61,358 nucleotides of DNA from Gammaproteobacteria bacterium 53_120_T64 (GCA_002162815.1 MAAT01000020.1:1-61358); one strand, 5' to 3'. Positions 37,794 to 47,239 are shown, counted from the first letter of the stretch. Notes: a model not told the origin generated them from the sequence alone. Numbers and translations: made by a program.

Positions 37794-38013
37794 TCAGTAA
37801 TACGCCCTGGCAGAACAAACCCTTTCTTTTACGTAGCTAGAACCTACCAGCACGACCAATTTCAGTATCACACCGAAGTATAAACGGCCTTAACACCCCT
37901 CTAGTTAGCCCTGCACTTATCATCACACCAATTACGAAGATAACTAAACCCGGTTTCGCCACAAGCCCCATTTTCTGAGGCCATAACTATAAGTGGGTGT
38001 CCTTTTAGATTAT

Positions 38014-38313
38014 CTAAACCTCACTTTTTCGCCTACCTTGAACCATTGACAAAAACAAAGCCATTCCAAAAGAAGCAACACATGCAGGTAATCTTAAAAC
38101 ATGTATATCACCGTCTCTGATAAAGATATAAAGAAAATAAATTGAAACTAAAATCAAAAGAAAAGAAACAATTATTATCGGGAAAAAAAGCGCCCTTGAC
38201 TTCGTAAAACTCTGCCTTGTAAGCCAAAGGTACCCGAGAACAAAAAAAGAACCCGATATTAAAAAAACAGACAAATATATTACATTATTCAACGGAACAC
38301 TCGCTATCCTCAC
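38014..38313 (-). CDS. Small membrane protein, candidate immunity protein of the Rhs tail
   Basis: Not recognised by family. The 99-residue product is mostly three membrane helices (VIYLSVFLISGSFFVLGYLW, FFPIIIVSFLLILVSIYFLY, LPACVASFGMALFLSMVQ). It begins inside the last 29 bases of the Rhs toxin fragment and reads in the same direction, the usual position of an immunity gene. Composition is AT-rich. Because the toxin tail is hydrophobic and cysteine-containing, a membrane-embedded immunity protein is plausible, but this is inference from position and topology only. Confidence 0.6.
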   Translation of the reverse strand: MRIASVPLNNVIYLSVFLISGSFFVLGYLWLTRQSFTKSRALFFPIIIVSFLLILVSIYFLYIFIRDGDIHVLRLPACVASFGMALFLSMVQGRRKSEV

Positions 38314-39157
38314 ATTTCATCACGCAATCAGACAGTGAAAGGGAGGTACCAACTACTGAATTGACACCATACAATGATTTTGCGATAAGAGGCGCAACTT
38401 TTACTTGGGCCGGTATAAGTGCAACAGCTATATCTGTAAGCCCTGACACGTAAACAGTGTCTATATAACAAATTTCTAAACAAGTTTTGCCAAAAACCTC
38501 ACCTATTGACCTATTTGGCACTCCAGATTTTATTGTGGAACGCTTAACTACATTTGATTGACTATAAAGCCCACTACCTAAACCATAAGCGAGGCCGAAT
38601 AGATCATCCCATTTCAACGGATTCCCCCCAACATACCCATAGGTATTCAACCCACCCCCCAACCCAATCGGATCACTCTGCACATACCGCCCAGTCCCCG
38701 CATCATAATCCCGAAAATAATTATAATGCAGCCCCGTCTCCCCATCAAAATACTGCCCCGGGAAGCGCAAGTTATTCGCCAGGGTCGTCACACTTTCACT
38801 GACCTCGCCAAAGGGTCGGTAGTCGCCCCGCCACGCTACGTTCTGGTTTTGGTCAGTAAACACCTGGGGCGTGCCCAAATGATCGTTGTGGCTGTAATAC
38901 ACACTGGCCGTGAGGGTCGGCGGTGGCGCGCTGGTGATTTCCACCAGGCGAATGGCATCGGCGGCGGTTTTGCCACCCACATCACTCAGTTCAATGTATT
39001 CATCGCTAGCACCACTAAAGGCATAGGTGCCCAGTAAGACCCACTGATTACCGGTCTTGCTTTGGTCCTGGTTACTGAGCACAGTCTGGCCATTGTGGCT
39101 GATGGTGTATTGGGCACTGCTGTTGTGTTGCTTAACACCGGGCCAGCGGGCATACAC
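38285..39157 (-). CDS. Rhs-family polymorphic toxin, C-terminal fragment (5' truncated)
   Basis: The first about 70 residues are a golvesin/xanthan-lyase-like beta domain (YTVYARWPGVKQ, WVLLGTYAFSG). Then come the Rhs core signatures YYSHNDHLGTPQVFTD, YRPFGEVSESV, LRFPGQYFDGETGLHYNYFR, GRYVQSDPIGLGGGLNTYGY and NPLKWDDLFGL. After the core a variable tail of about 100 residues (from about 185) contains a hydrophobic stretch and five cysteines and matches no toxin I know. The open frame really extends to 39235 (GLSNNNGNTYRWTP), where a transposase relic cuts it, so most of the Rhs barrel is lost. GTG at 39157 is only a nominal start. Confidence 0.8.
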   Translation of the reverse strand: MYARWPGVKQHNSSAQYTISHNGQTVLSNQDQSKTGNQWVLLGTYAFSGASDEYIELSDVGGKTAADAIRLVEITSAPPPTLTASVYYSHNDHLGTPQVFTDQNQNVAWRGDYRPFGEVSESVTTLANNLRFPGQYFDGETGLHYNYFRDYDAGTGRYVQSDPIGLGGGLNTYGYVGGNPLKWDDLFGLAYGLGSGLYSQSNVVKRSTIKSGVPNRSIGEVFGKTCLEICYIDTVYVSGLTDIAVALIPAQVKVAPLIAKSLYGVNSVVGTSLSLSDCVMKCEDSECSVE

Positions 39158-39241
39158 CGTATAGTCGCTGTTATTGAGGTTAGCTGGTGTCCAGCGGTAG
39201 GTATTGCCGTTGTTGTTCGAGAGCCCAAGGGAATTTTAGGG

Positions 39242-39409
39242 TCAGGTCTTGCTTTTTGCGCTATTCACAATGCGACTCACGCGTGAATAGTGCAAACCGA
39301 AGTGCTTACCTATTGCCTTCATACTATAACCGCCGCTGGCCTAAGCCCTTGCAACCCCGTCATCTCTGTTCTCACCCATTGATTCATAATATTCAAGGGC
39401 TTTAGGCAC
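39242..39409 (-). pseudogene. C-terminal relic of a second transposase family
   Basis: On the minus strand this reads VPKALEYYESMGENRDD, then an in-frame TAG, then ASGGYSMKAIGKHFGLHYSR and VSRIVNSAKSKT with a stop. GYSMKAIGKHFGLHYSRVSR is the helix-turn-helix found at the end of many Y1-type transposases. Only the last 55 or so codons remain and one is a stop. The final codons plus stop create the GACCTGACCC box that recurs in this region. The relic abuts the truncated Rhs frame. Confidence 0.75.
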
Positions 39410-39561
39410 AAGAAAAATGGGGTCAGGTCTTGTTTTTTGCCTATAATCGCTGTAGTTTCATTGATCATCTAGAACCATTCGAAGGTGGAGTGGGGAAATT
39501 ACGTCTTTGGTTTGTGATCCTGCCTGTGTCGAGCTGCTAATCGGGACCCCCATTCTAGCTT

Positions 39562-39854
39562 GTGGAGAGATCGACATCCACTGCAAAGCGCCTGGCTTCC
39601 TTGATAATGCTTTGCACTTGTTGCCCGTTTCGACCCGGACGGAATCCAAAACTACTGTCTGAAAACGTAGGGTCGAAAATAGGTGTAAGCACTTGGGCAA
39701 TTGCTTGCTGAATGATCCTGTCCGCAACGGTCGGGATACCCAGTAAGCGAATGCCACCATCGGGTTTGGCAGCTTCAACCCGTCGAACCGACGACGGGCG
39801 ATACTGCCTCGTTGCTAGTTGCCCTTTGATTAATTGCCAATGACCCTCTCTAAT
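39562..39854 (-). pseudogene. Group II intron reverse transcriptase fragment
   Basis: The open frame starts after a stop at 39855 and gives HWQLIKGQLATRQYRPSSVR, then VEAAKPDGGIRLLGIPTVAD, RIIQQAIAQVLTPIFDPTFS and DSSFGFRPGRNGQQVQSIIK, ending near RRFAVDVDLS. These are reverse transcriptase blocks of bacterial group II intron maturases. The catalytic YADD block, maturase and endonuclease domains and the intron RNA structure are missing. After DVDLS the sequence loses similarity. A dead fragment. Confidence 0.85.
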
Positions 39855-39944
39855 CTACCGAGGACAGCCACTTCAGTTTTCGTCCACTTCATTTCTCGAT
39901 AGGAATCCCGTGAACACCCCTCCTGTGACGCAAGGGCTAGCGGC

Positions 39945-41105
39945 TCAAGCCCGCCCTATCGCCCTGGCCACTTCTCGCTGAAAGTGAATCAGGGCCGGTT
40001 CATTGCGGCCAAAGGTGCAGTGACTGTTGGCACCACTACTGAGTCCCGCTTGTATGCCCTCGACACCGGGAATATCTTCCTCCAGCACCGTGCGTACGGC
40101 GAGATCCATATTGCGCTCCCAGTGGTCTTTCGCCGACTGGGTCTCGGCGGGCTCGGGTATGTAGTAGTCCATCTGCACGATGCATTCATCGGGCTTACCG
40201 GGAATGGGGTAGGAGCGCCACAGCTCGACATGGTCGCGCTGCATCACCAGGCCCGCATTGGGAAATAAGAGATAAACCAAGGCCGAGTCGGGCACGATGT
40301 CCCAGTTTTCTTTCGGTTGATCTCTTTGTTTCTCAATGGATTTTCGAATCACCGCTTCGCGCAGGTTTTGTCCGTAGGTGTCGAGCAGGCAAAGGTTGTG
40401 ATACAGCAGGGGGCCAACCGTGGTCGGGTGTAGAGGCGCAAAATGATAGGGCTCAAGAAAGGTATCGAGCATCATCTTCCAGTTCATTTTGCAGTGCAGG
40501 CGCTGCTGGCTGTAGGGATGGTAGTCGGCAAAGCCGTAGGCTTTTAAATCTTCGACCAGGCCCTGCTCAAGACCGCCCAATTGGGCGTCGATATCAAAGT
40601 CCTTACCCGGTGTCGGACAGAGCCAAATCATACCGTACTTCTCGACCACCGGCAGTTTCACCAGGCCGTGTTCGGCTTTATCGACACCGGGAAAGCTCAC
40701 CTGATCGGGAATGGCTCTGAGCTTACCGGTAAAGTCATAGTTCCAAGCATGATAGGGGCAGCTGAAGCCCGTTTGGGCGCGTCCACAACCACTGGCCAGC
40801 TTGGCACCGCGATGTCGACAGGTATTGAAGAAGGCATTAATACCGCCGTCCCGGTCACGCACCACCAGTAGTGGCGCACCCATATCATCGTTGGTGATAA
40901 AGTCGCCAGCCTTCGGCAAGTCGCAAGAAAAGGCCACCAGTAAGGGGTAATCCTTAAAGAGTATGGCCTCTTCCTGAGCCAGCCAGTCGGTACAGGTATA
41001 AGAGGCAACCGGGCTTAGGTAAATGTCATCGACCCGGGTCGTGTCCTTATTGTCGAGCAGCGTAAAAGCCCGCTCAACCATTTCGATACGTGTCGCTTTA
41101 TTCAT
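39945..41105 (-). CDS. Rieske non-heme iron aromatic ring-hydroxylating oxygenase, alpha subunit
   Basis: Catalytic subunit of a two-component oxygenase. The Rieske 2Fe-2S ligands lie in FNTCRHRGAKL and GFSCPYHAWNYDFTGKL (residues about 92-125), and the mononuclear iron site in DTFLEPYHFAPLHPTTVG (residues about 214-231). It is 386 residues. A ferredoxin or reductase gene is not adjacent, so electron supply comes from elsewhere. Related alpha subunits act on sterols, choline-like amines or aromatics; the substrate cannot be assigned. The gene is 90 bases from the group II intron fragment. Confidence 0.93.
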   Translation of the reverse strand: MNKATRIEMVERAFTLLDNKDTTRVDDIYLSPVASYTCTDWLAQEEAILFKDYPLLVAFSCDLPKAGDFITNDDMGAPLLVVRDRDGGINAFFNTCRHRGAKLASGCGRAQTGFSCPYHAWNYDFTGKLRAIPDQVSFPGVDKAEHGLVKLPVVEKYGMIWLCPTPGKDFDIDAQLGGLEQGLVEDLKAYGFADYHPYSQQRLHCKMNWKMMLDTFLEPYHFAPLHPTTVGPLLYHNLCLLDTYGQNLREAVIRKSIEKQRDQPKENWDIVPDSALVYLLFPNAGLVMQRDHVELWRSYPIPGKPDECIVQMDYYIPEPAETQSAKDHWERNMDLAVRTVLEEDIPGVEGIQAGLSSGANSHCTFGRNEPALIHFQREVARAIGRA

Positions 41106-41282
41106 TGCGCTTTTCTCATTCAGACTTGCCCTTTTTGATTATCGTTATTAGAGCCACGGCTAAAGTACGAGCAATGACTTTTCGATTATCTAAGGCAGTC
41201 ATGAGAAAAGCAATTGATCGAGATCAGTTTGCTTCGACAATCCTTGCAATGAGGGCTAAAGAGCCACTGCGAACAATGATTG

Positions 41283-42869
41283 TCAATGTTCCCGGGTTGA
41301 AAAGAATTCGATTTCCGGATAGCGCTCGATGGCCAAACTCAGGTTGACCCGAGTGGGTGCCAGATAGGTAAGGTGACCGCCGCCATCAATCGCCAGGTTA
41401 TCGGCCGCTTTGCGTTTAAAGGCATCGAGGGCTTTTTCATCCTCGCTATCGACCCAACGAGCGGTATAGACATTGACCGGTTCGTAGATCGCCTCGACCC
41501 CGTATTCATCCTTCAGTCGATAGGCGACCACTTCGTATTGCAGCTGGCCCACGGCGCCGACAACAATATTGTTGTTCTGTTTGGGATAGAAAACCTGGGT
41601 CGAGCCCTCTTCAGAAAGCTGCCTCAAACCCTTGTGTAACTGCTTCATCCTCAAGGGATCTTTGAGTCTTATCGAGCGGAACAACTCCGGGGCAAAGTGG
41701 GGAATACCGGTAAATTTCAAGACCTCGCCCTCGGTAAAAGTGTCGCCGATCTGTATGGTGCCATGGTTGTGCAGGCCGATAATATCGCCGGCAATGGCCT
41801 CGGAGACACTGCTGCGCTCGCCCGCTAAAAAGCTCACGGCATCGGCAATTTTGACATCTTTATTAATGCGCACATGACGCATCTTCATGCCCTGACGGTA
41901 CTTGCCCGAACAGATACGCATAAAGGCAATACGGTCGCGGTGGCGCGGGTCCATATTCGCCTGGATTTTGAAAATAAACCCCGTCAAGGGCTCCTCAACG
42001 GGCTCGACGTGGCGGTCGATGGTATCTCGGCCAATCGGTGAAGGCGCCCATTGCACAAAGTGATTGAGCATCTCGCGCACACCAAAATTACCCAGGGCGG
42101 TGCCAAAAAACACCGGGGTCATGCTGCCATCGAGATAGGACTCGAGATCAAAGATATTGGTGGCACCACGAACCAGCTCGATTTCATCACGAATATTGTC
42201 GTACTCAAAACCGAGCAGTTCTCGAGCCGCCTCGGAGTCGATGCCATCAATCTGCACATCGTCGGGTATCTGGCTGCCCTGGCCCTGTTGGTAGACGTGA
42301 ATTTTATCCTGGTAGAGGTCATACATGCCCTTAAAGGCCTTGCCCATGCCCAAGGGCCAGTTGATGGGTGCTGCCTTAATTTTCAGTACGGTTTCGACCT
42401 CATCGAGGACATCGATGGGCTCGCGGACTTCACGATCCATTTTGTTGATAAAGGTCAAAATGGGCGTATCGCGCAGACGACAGACATCCATCAGTTTAAT
42501 GGTGCGATCTTCGACACCCTTGGCCCCATCAATCATCATCAACACCGAGTCGACGGCGGTTAAGGTGCGGTAGGTATCTTCGGAGAAGTCACCGTGGCCC
42601 GGGGTATCGAGCAAATTTACGGTGCAATCATTGTAGGGGAACTGCATCACCGAGGAGGTCACCGAGATGCCCCTCTCCTTCTCCATCGCCATCCAGTCAG
42701 AGGTGGCGTGGCGATCACTCTTTTTGCCCTTGACGGTACCAGCGACCTGAATGGCATTGCCAAACAACAGCATTTTCTCGGTCATGGTGGTCTTACCCGC
42801 ATCGGGGTGAGAGATGATGGCGAAGGTGCGTCGTTTATTCACTGCATTGATAAAGCTTGCGTCAGCCAT
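41283..42869 (-). CDS. prfC: Peptide chain release factor 3
   Basis: Translational GTPase that recycles RF1/RF2 from the ribosome after termination. The G domain shows [20 protein letters not shown] (P-loop), [34 protein letters not shown] and [16 protein letters not shown]. The later RF3-specific regions include [20 protein letters not shown] and [37 protein letters not shown] is the usual N-terminus, which sets the start at 42869 instead of 42902. It is 528 residues. Confidence 0.96.
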   Translation of the reverse strand: MADASFINAVNKRRTFAIISHPDAGKTTMTEKMLLFGNAIQVAGTVKGKKSDRHATSDWMAMEKERGISVTSSVMQFPYNDCTVNLLDTPGHGDFSEDTYRTLTAVDSVLMMIDGAKGVEDRTIKLMDVCRLRDTPILTFINKMDREVREPIDVLDEVETVLKIKAAPINWPLGMGKAFKGMYDLYQDKIHVYQQGQGSQIPDDVQIDGIDSEAARELLGFEYDNIRDEIELVRGATNIFDLESYLDGSMTPVFFGTALGNFGVREMLNHFVQWAPSPIGRDTIDRHVEPVEEPLTGFIFKIQANMDPRHRDRIAFMRICSGKYRQGMKMRHVRINKDVKIADAVSFLAGERSSVSEAIAGDIIGLHNHGTIQIGDTFTEGEVLKFTGIPHFAPELFRSIRLKDPLRMKQLHKGLRQLSEEGSTQVFYPKQNNNIVVGAVGQLQYEVVAYRLKDEYGVEAIYEPVNVYTARWVDSEDEKALDAFKRKAADNLAIDGGGHLTYLAPTRVNLSLAIERYPEIEFFSTREH

Positions 42870-43100
42870 AGGTGTTTTCTCGCTGGGTATAGAGCCTGCC
42901 ACGTACCATAAAGGCCCGCAGCTAACACGGAGATTAGGCCGAGGCGGATTCAGAGTCTGGCAAAATGGCCGCGATTATACAGCTCGCGAAGAAACACGAA
43001 CAGGTTCTTCCGCCCCCTCGGTACAACGAACGCGAACAAGAGAGCGCGAAGCTAGATTAACAACGTAGTAAGGGGCCGTGGCAATATGCTCAGCGGCGTA

Positions 43101-43125
43101 TAAAAGCGGCGGGGCTGGCGCCGCT
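43101..43125 (-). terminator. Intrinsic terminator of the PEP-CTERM-like gene
   Basis: On the minus strand AGCGGCG pairs with CGCCGCT and is followed by TTTTAT. It lies just after the stop of the leftward gene that ends at 43134. Confidence 0.75.
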
Positions 43126-43133
43126 GACTGAGT

Positions 43134-43790
43134 TTATGCCAACGCCATGAACGGGGCCTCAACTGCCTTATTGGGGACAAAACGCCGAACCAGTAATAGC
43201 CCTAAGGCAACCAGGAAAATAACCGATGGTGCGGGTACTTGTGATATGCCAGCGTTTCCAATGCTATCGATTCGCACGCTGTAGGCCCCACTATTGTCAG
43301 AAAAATCGCCATCGTTGGTAGCCATAAAGAGGTACAGCGAAGAGCTGAAATCGGGCACGATAAGCTCAAGTAAACTACCAATAAAGAACGCCGGATTGCC
43401 ATCGCTAAGATCTAAAGCGACAATCGATGCCGCATCGCTGCTCCACAAACCGATTAAGCTGTACACATGCAGGCCTCGATAAAGGCCGCCATCGTAGCCT
43501 GGGCCGGTACACTCAAGCCCTAGATCAACCACACACCCGCTGGCACTAATCCGTAATGCATGACCCGCAGAAAAGCCGTAGGCCGCACCATCAACCCCAA
43601 AGGCTCGCGCTGGATTACCTTTACCGAGGGCATTAAACTCACCATCACTACCACCTTGGTACTGATGCCCCCAATCTGAGGCGTATAAACTATTGCCGCC
43701 AGCCACCGTATCGGCACCGATAAGTAATGCGCTGGCCGACGGGTTAAATCCCGCCAGGCAAGTAACGACCAAGAACAGGCAAAGTTTCAT
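43134..43790 (-). CDS. PEP-CTERM-like exported protein
   Basis: 218 residues. The start at 43790 puts a signal peptide first (MKLCLFLVVTCLAGFNPSAS). The mature domain is Gly/Asp-rich and beta-like with a possible disulfide (ASGCVVDLGLECTGPG). The C-terminus carries a VPAPS motif, a membrane helix (VIFLVALGLLLV) and an arginine pair, the layout of PEP-CTERM sorting signals. Unusually, 14 further residues (PNKAVEAPFMALA region) follow the arginines. PEP-CTERM proteins are sorted by exosortase and often act in exopolysaccharide matrices; no exosortase gene is in this window. Confidence 0.72.
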   Translation of the reverse strand: MKLCLFLVVTCLAGFNPSASALLIGADTVAGGNSLYASDWGHQYQGGSDGEFNALGKGNPARAFGVDGAAYGFSAGHALRISASGCVVDLGLECTGPGYDGGLYRGLHVYSLIGLWSSDAASIVALDLSDGNPAFFIGSLLELIVPDFSSSLYLFMATNDGDFSDNSGAYSVRIDSIGNAGISQVPAPSVIFLVALGLLLVRRFVPNKAVEAPFMALA

Positions 43791-44079
43791 ATATTCGTCC
43801 AAATTGAGCATGTTAAATTCGAAGCGCGATACTACCGTTCTGTGACCGTGTTCCCATGTAAACTTGATAAGCAGTATTTCTGGCTGACAAGTGGTAGACC
43901 CAATTTCATACCCTGTCAATTATTGGCGAGCTTACAAGTATCTCCCCCCAGCTCGGCTGAGTCACCTTAAGAGTACTCTCAACAAGTGCCAGAGTGGTAA
44001 AAAGCAAGCGCAGGCGTCGCCGTGAGACGCTGGCTACTGTAAAATCCCCCGTCTTTTCCTGCCCCGCCGCTAATACCTT

Positions 44080-45060
44080 ATGCAAATATACCTCGCCCCC
44101 ATGGAAGGCGTCATTGACCCCCATATGCGCTATCTGCTCGACCAATTGGGCGGTATCGACCTCTGTGTCACCGAGTTTATTCGGGTCAGCAAGACCGTAT
44201 TGCCAAACCATGTTTTTTTAAGTGCCTGTCCAGAACTGACACCCCTGGCCGAACGCAGTGCTTGCGGGGCATCGAAATACGGCGCCTGTTCAACCACACG
44301 CGTACAGCTGTTGGGCAGTGATCCCGAGCTCATCGCCTTAAACGCACATAAAGCCGCACAGCTTGGCGCCAAGGCGATTGATTTAAACTTTGGCTGCCCG
44401 GCAAAAACCGTGAACCGAAGCTTTGGTGGCGCCCGCCTACTCGACGAAACCACACTGCTGCATAAGATCGTTCACACCACACGTCAACGCGTACCCACGG
44501 CGACCCTGGTGACCGCCAAAATTCGTCTCGGCTATGAAGATAAGGACAGCTATCTACGCAATGCCGTCGCCATTGCCGAAGCCGGTGCCGACGAGCTGGT
44601 CGTCCATGCTCGCTCGAAGGCCGACGGCTACCAGCCCCCCGCCTACTGGCGCTATATCAAGGAGATAAAGCAGCACATCGACATCCCGGTTATTGCCAAT
44701 GGCGAAATTTGGACGGTTGAGGATTACATCGCCTGTCGTCAGCAATCCGGTTGTGACAGTGTCATGCTCGGACGAGGCATACTGGCACGCCCCGACTTGG
44801 GGCTCGCCATCAAGGCACATCAACAGGGCAAGTATTATGAATTTTTAACGTGGCCTAAAATAGCCGAACTGACATTGATGTTATTACGCCTGACAAAAGC
44901 TTTTTACCCCGTTAAACATATGGGCAACCGCATTAAACAGTGGCTCTTCTACTTACAACGCACCTACCCCCAAGCCTCTGCTCTGTTTGACGGCATCAAG
45001 CGCTCAAGAGACTTTTATTTCATTGAACAAGCCATCATTCACGAAACCCTGCAACCGTAG
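44080..45060 (+). CDS. dusC: tRNA-dihydrouridine(16) synthase DusC
   Basis: FMN-dependent enzyme reducing a uridine in the tRNA D-loop. Signatures are IYLAPMEGVIDPHMRYLL at the N-terminus, DLNFGCPAKTVNRSFGGARL with the catalytic cysteine, VTAKIRLGYEDKDSYL, ELVVHARSKADGYQPPAYW and VIANGEIWTVEDY, then SVMLGRGILARPDLG. The 326-residue length and the MEGVIDPHMR opening fit the DusC subfamily. No clear ribosome site precedes the ATG. Confidence 0.93.
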   Translation: MQIYLAPMEGVIDPHMRYLLDQLGGIDLCVTEFIRVSKTVLPNHVFLSACPELTPLAERSACGASKYGACSTTRVQLLGSDPELIALNAHKAAQLGAKAIDLNFGCPAKTVNRSFGGARLLDETTLLHKIVHTTRQRVPTATLVTAKIRLGYEDKDSYLRNAVAIAEAGADELVVHARSKADGYQPPAYWRYIKEIKQHIDIPVIANGEIWTVEDYIACRQQSGCDSVMLGRGILARPDLGLAIKAHQQGKYYEFLTWPKIAELTLMLLRLTKAFYPVKHMGNRIKQWLFYLQRTYPQASALFDGIKRSRDFYFIEQAIIHETLQP

Positions 45061-45343
45061 GTAGCGACAACGCATTGCGTCATAAGTAGGCTCGCAGCTC
45101 AAAGCAATAGATATAACTTCAGGGATTGACCGACATTACTTTGAGCAATATCATTTGCTGCCAAATTTAGAGCTCCTATCGCAGTTCAAACGTGATACCA
45201 GGACTTAAACGTTAATGACGCAGCATTAGACATTGTTAATTTAAGGATTCTCGCCTACTCCTGTTTACAGTCAAAAAATAATAAATAGCTGGGGGTAATA
45301 AAAAGTGACCGGCCCCAGTAAAGACTGGCAAGGATGATCTAAA

Positions 45344-46411
45344 ATGAGCTTTCTTAACACATTTCGCCCAGCTCATAAGAAGGGTGAAGAGAACAGTTTG
45401 ATCGCCAATTTCCGTCTAAATTTCGAGATGTATTTTGGTTTGTTAACTTTATTGGTCATATCCCCTTTCGTAATCAATCATTTCCTGCAACATCGTTTTA
45501 CGATGGCCGCCTTGACATGTTTAATCGTCTTACTCGCTGCCTGTAATTCGATGTCTATTTATCGGCACCAAGAAAAAAGCCTTTCCTTTGGCTATTTCTT
45601 CGCGCTAATTCTCATTACGCTGAGCCTAGGTCTGTTTTTACAGGGGCCGGATATTATTTATTGGTGCTACCCTTTTGCGTTGATTGTGCTCTCCATTGCC
45701 GAGCACCGACAGGCCAGAGTGATGCTGGCCCTGAGTCTCATGGTTTTTCTACCCACAAGCTTTTACGCCCTCGACACGAGCGTTGCCGCGCGCTTTCTTA
45801 CAGCCTATTTTATGGTCTGCTTGTTCGGTGATATTGTCGTCAAACTACTCGACCAAGCCCAGGAGCAACAGACACATCTCGCCATCACAGACCCTTTAAC
45901 CGGGGCCTACAATCGTCGCTCTTTTTTGCCCCGCCTTGAAGATGCCGCAGAGAGTTGTCGCCGGGGGATAGGCTCAGCCAGTCTGATCGCCATTGATATT
46001 GATCACTTTAAAAAAATCAACGATACACTGGGCCACCATGCCGGTGATAAGGCTCTCAAAGCCCTTGTCGATACCCTGCTATGGCGCAAACGGAAACTCG
46101 ATGCGATTTTCAGAACCGGTGGTGAAGAATTCTTTGTACTTGCCCATGACATTGAGCCCGGGGAGTCTATCGCCTTTGCCGATGGCCTTCGAATGGCCGT
46201 CCAAGAGGCGACTCTTTTACAGGGCCAAACACTCACCATTAGTGTTGGTGTCGCTGATTACAGCAAAGGACAAAGCATAGATGGCTGGATTCAGCAGGCA
46301 GATATCAACCTCTACGAGGCTAAGCGAAGAGGTCGCAATCGCGTTTGGCCGCCTTACTTTAAGCCCACTGCCGTTCACAGTATGAAGCTCATGCCGCCGT
46401 CTCAAGGCTAA
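45344..46411 (+). CDS. Membrane-bound diguanylate cyclase (GGDEF)
   Basis: Makes cyclic di-GMP from two GTP. The N-terminal half (residues about 25-175) has five or six membrane helices without a recognisable sensor domain. The C-terminal GGDEF domain begins at DPLTGAYNRRSFLPRLEDAA and has LIAIDIDHFKKINDTLGHHA and the active-site loop as RTGGEEFFVLAHD. The GGEEF form is compatible with activity. No RxxD inhibitory site is obvious before the loop. It is 355 residues, with AAGGATG just upstream. It stands alone. Confidence 0.93.
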   Translation: MSFLNTFRPAHKKGEENSLIANFRLNFEMYFGLLTLLVISPFVINHFLQHRFTMAALTCLIVLLAACNSMSIYRHQEKSLSFGYFFALILITLSLGLFLQGPDIIYWCYPFALIVLSIAEHRQARVMLALSLMVFLPTSFYALDTSVAARFLTAYFMVCLFGDIVVKLLDQAQEQQTHLAITDPLTGAYNRRSFLPRLEDAAESCRRGIGSASLIAIDIDHFKKINDTLGHHAGDKALKALVDTLLWRKRKLDAIFRTGGEEFFVLAHDIEPGESIAFADGLRMAVQEATLLQGQTLTISVGVADYSKGQSIDGWIQQADINLYEAKRRGRNRVWPPYFKPTAVHSMKLMPPSQG

Positions 46412-46504
46412 GCCCACCGTAGTTAGGCGCTACCCGTTTTACGGGTAATGCCCTCCGTGTTACTGCGCCGTAGCCGTTTGCATTCGCGAAAGCCGTTGCA
46501 AGCC

Positions 46505-47239
46505 TTATTTGATAGTGGCGACATACACCGAGTTGCAGGACTCTCCCCCCGTATAGGGGTTGGGGAAATTGACGACATGGGCCTGACAATGGCCAAACAC
46601 GCGCTGTAGCAGTTCTGTAAATGCGCCATCCGGTAGTTCATTCGACCAAAGCGCGAAAATACCACCGGTATAAATTTTACCGGCAACACTTTGCAGTGAG
46701 GCCTCGGTATAAAAACCTTGATTAGCATCGTTAAGCCAGTGACTGGGTGAGTGATCGATATCGAGTAGCACGGCGTGCACCTTCCTCTCTGGCTCACTGG
46801 CATCAAAGCCTGCCTCACTACTGGTTGCCAATTTAAAGAAGTCACCCTCGAGAAGCTCACTGCGTGGGTCGCGCGCCAAAATATCACCAACCGGTAGAAG
46901 ACCCTTTTGATGCCAGCTAATCACCGCAGGCATGATGTCGATCACCCTCATCAGTTTAAGGGCCGGCTCTTGCAACGCTTCGACAGCGGTATAGCCCAGG
47001 CCCAGACCACCGACGACGATTTCCAAGTCCTCTCGGTGACCATTATGCTTTAGGGCCGCCAAGGCCAAACTGGATAATTGCTTTTCAGCCTCAACAAACA
47101 AGCTGGACATCAAAAACTCGTCGCCGAGCTTCACCTCATAAACAATCTCATTATTTAAGCGCGGTTCACTCCTGCGTCGCAGGCTAATGTCGCCCAAAGG
47201 GCTAGCTTGGCAGTCGAGTTCTTCAAAGACAAAGGCCAT
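46505..47239 (-). CDS. Spermidine synthase-like methyltransferase-fold protein
   Basis: 244 residues with the Rossmann-like fold of polyamine aminopropyltransferases: VVGGLGLGYTAVEALQ (nucleotide-binding loop), LMRVIDIMPAVISWHQKGLL, RSELLEGDFFKL and HAVLLDIDHSPSHWL. The usual GGGDG loop is altered to GGLGLG and the catalytic aspartate region reads LLDIDHSP, so true polyamine synthesis is uncertain. No speD or speA is nearby. It is often annotated as a spermidine synthase-like protein. It converges on the GGDEF gene. Confidence 0.8.
   Translation of the reverse strand: MAFVFEELDCQASPLGDISLRRRSEPRLNNEIVYEVKLGDEFLMSSLFVEAEKQLSSLALAALKHNGHREDLEIVVGGLGLGYTAVEALQEPALKLMRVIDIMPAVISWHQKGLLPVGDILARDPRSELLEGDFFKLATSSEAGFDASEPERKVHAVLLDIDHSPSHWLNDANQGFYTEASLQSVAGKIYTGGIFALWSNELPDGAFTELLQRVFGHCQAHVVNFPNPYTGGESCNSVYVATIK

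Larger units (their letters stand above)
37195..38002 (+). repeat. Array of AGTGGRTGTCC motifs bounding transposase-tail relics
   Basis: The 11-bp motif AGTGG(A/G)TGTCC occurs at 37195-37205, 37601-37611, 37638-37648 and 37992-38002, with a one-base variant at 37288-37298. The same motif in inverse orientation (GGACACCCACT) flanks the intact transposase gene at 51.7 kb. Each relic shows the order motif, GACCTGACCC box, transposase C-terminal codons, about 200 bases, motif. The motif is therefore likely the end signal of this element family or a REP-like unit mobilised by it. Confidence 0.7.

Noticed and set aside
37195..38002. CRISPR-like spacing of short repeats
   Set aside because: The 11-bp motifs are irregularly spaced and linked to transposase tails, with no constant repeat-spacer pattern.
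42051..42563. Plus-strand frame of 170 residues over the RF3 gene
   Set aside because: Antisense to the conserved GTPase domain, with no start context of its own.
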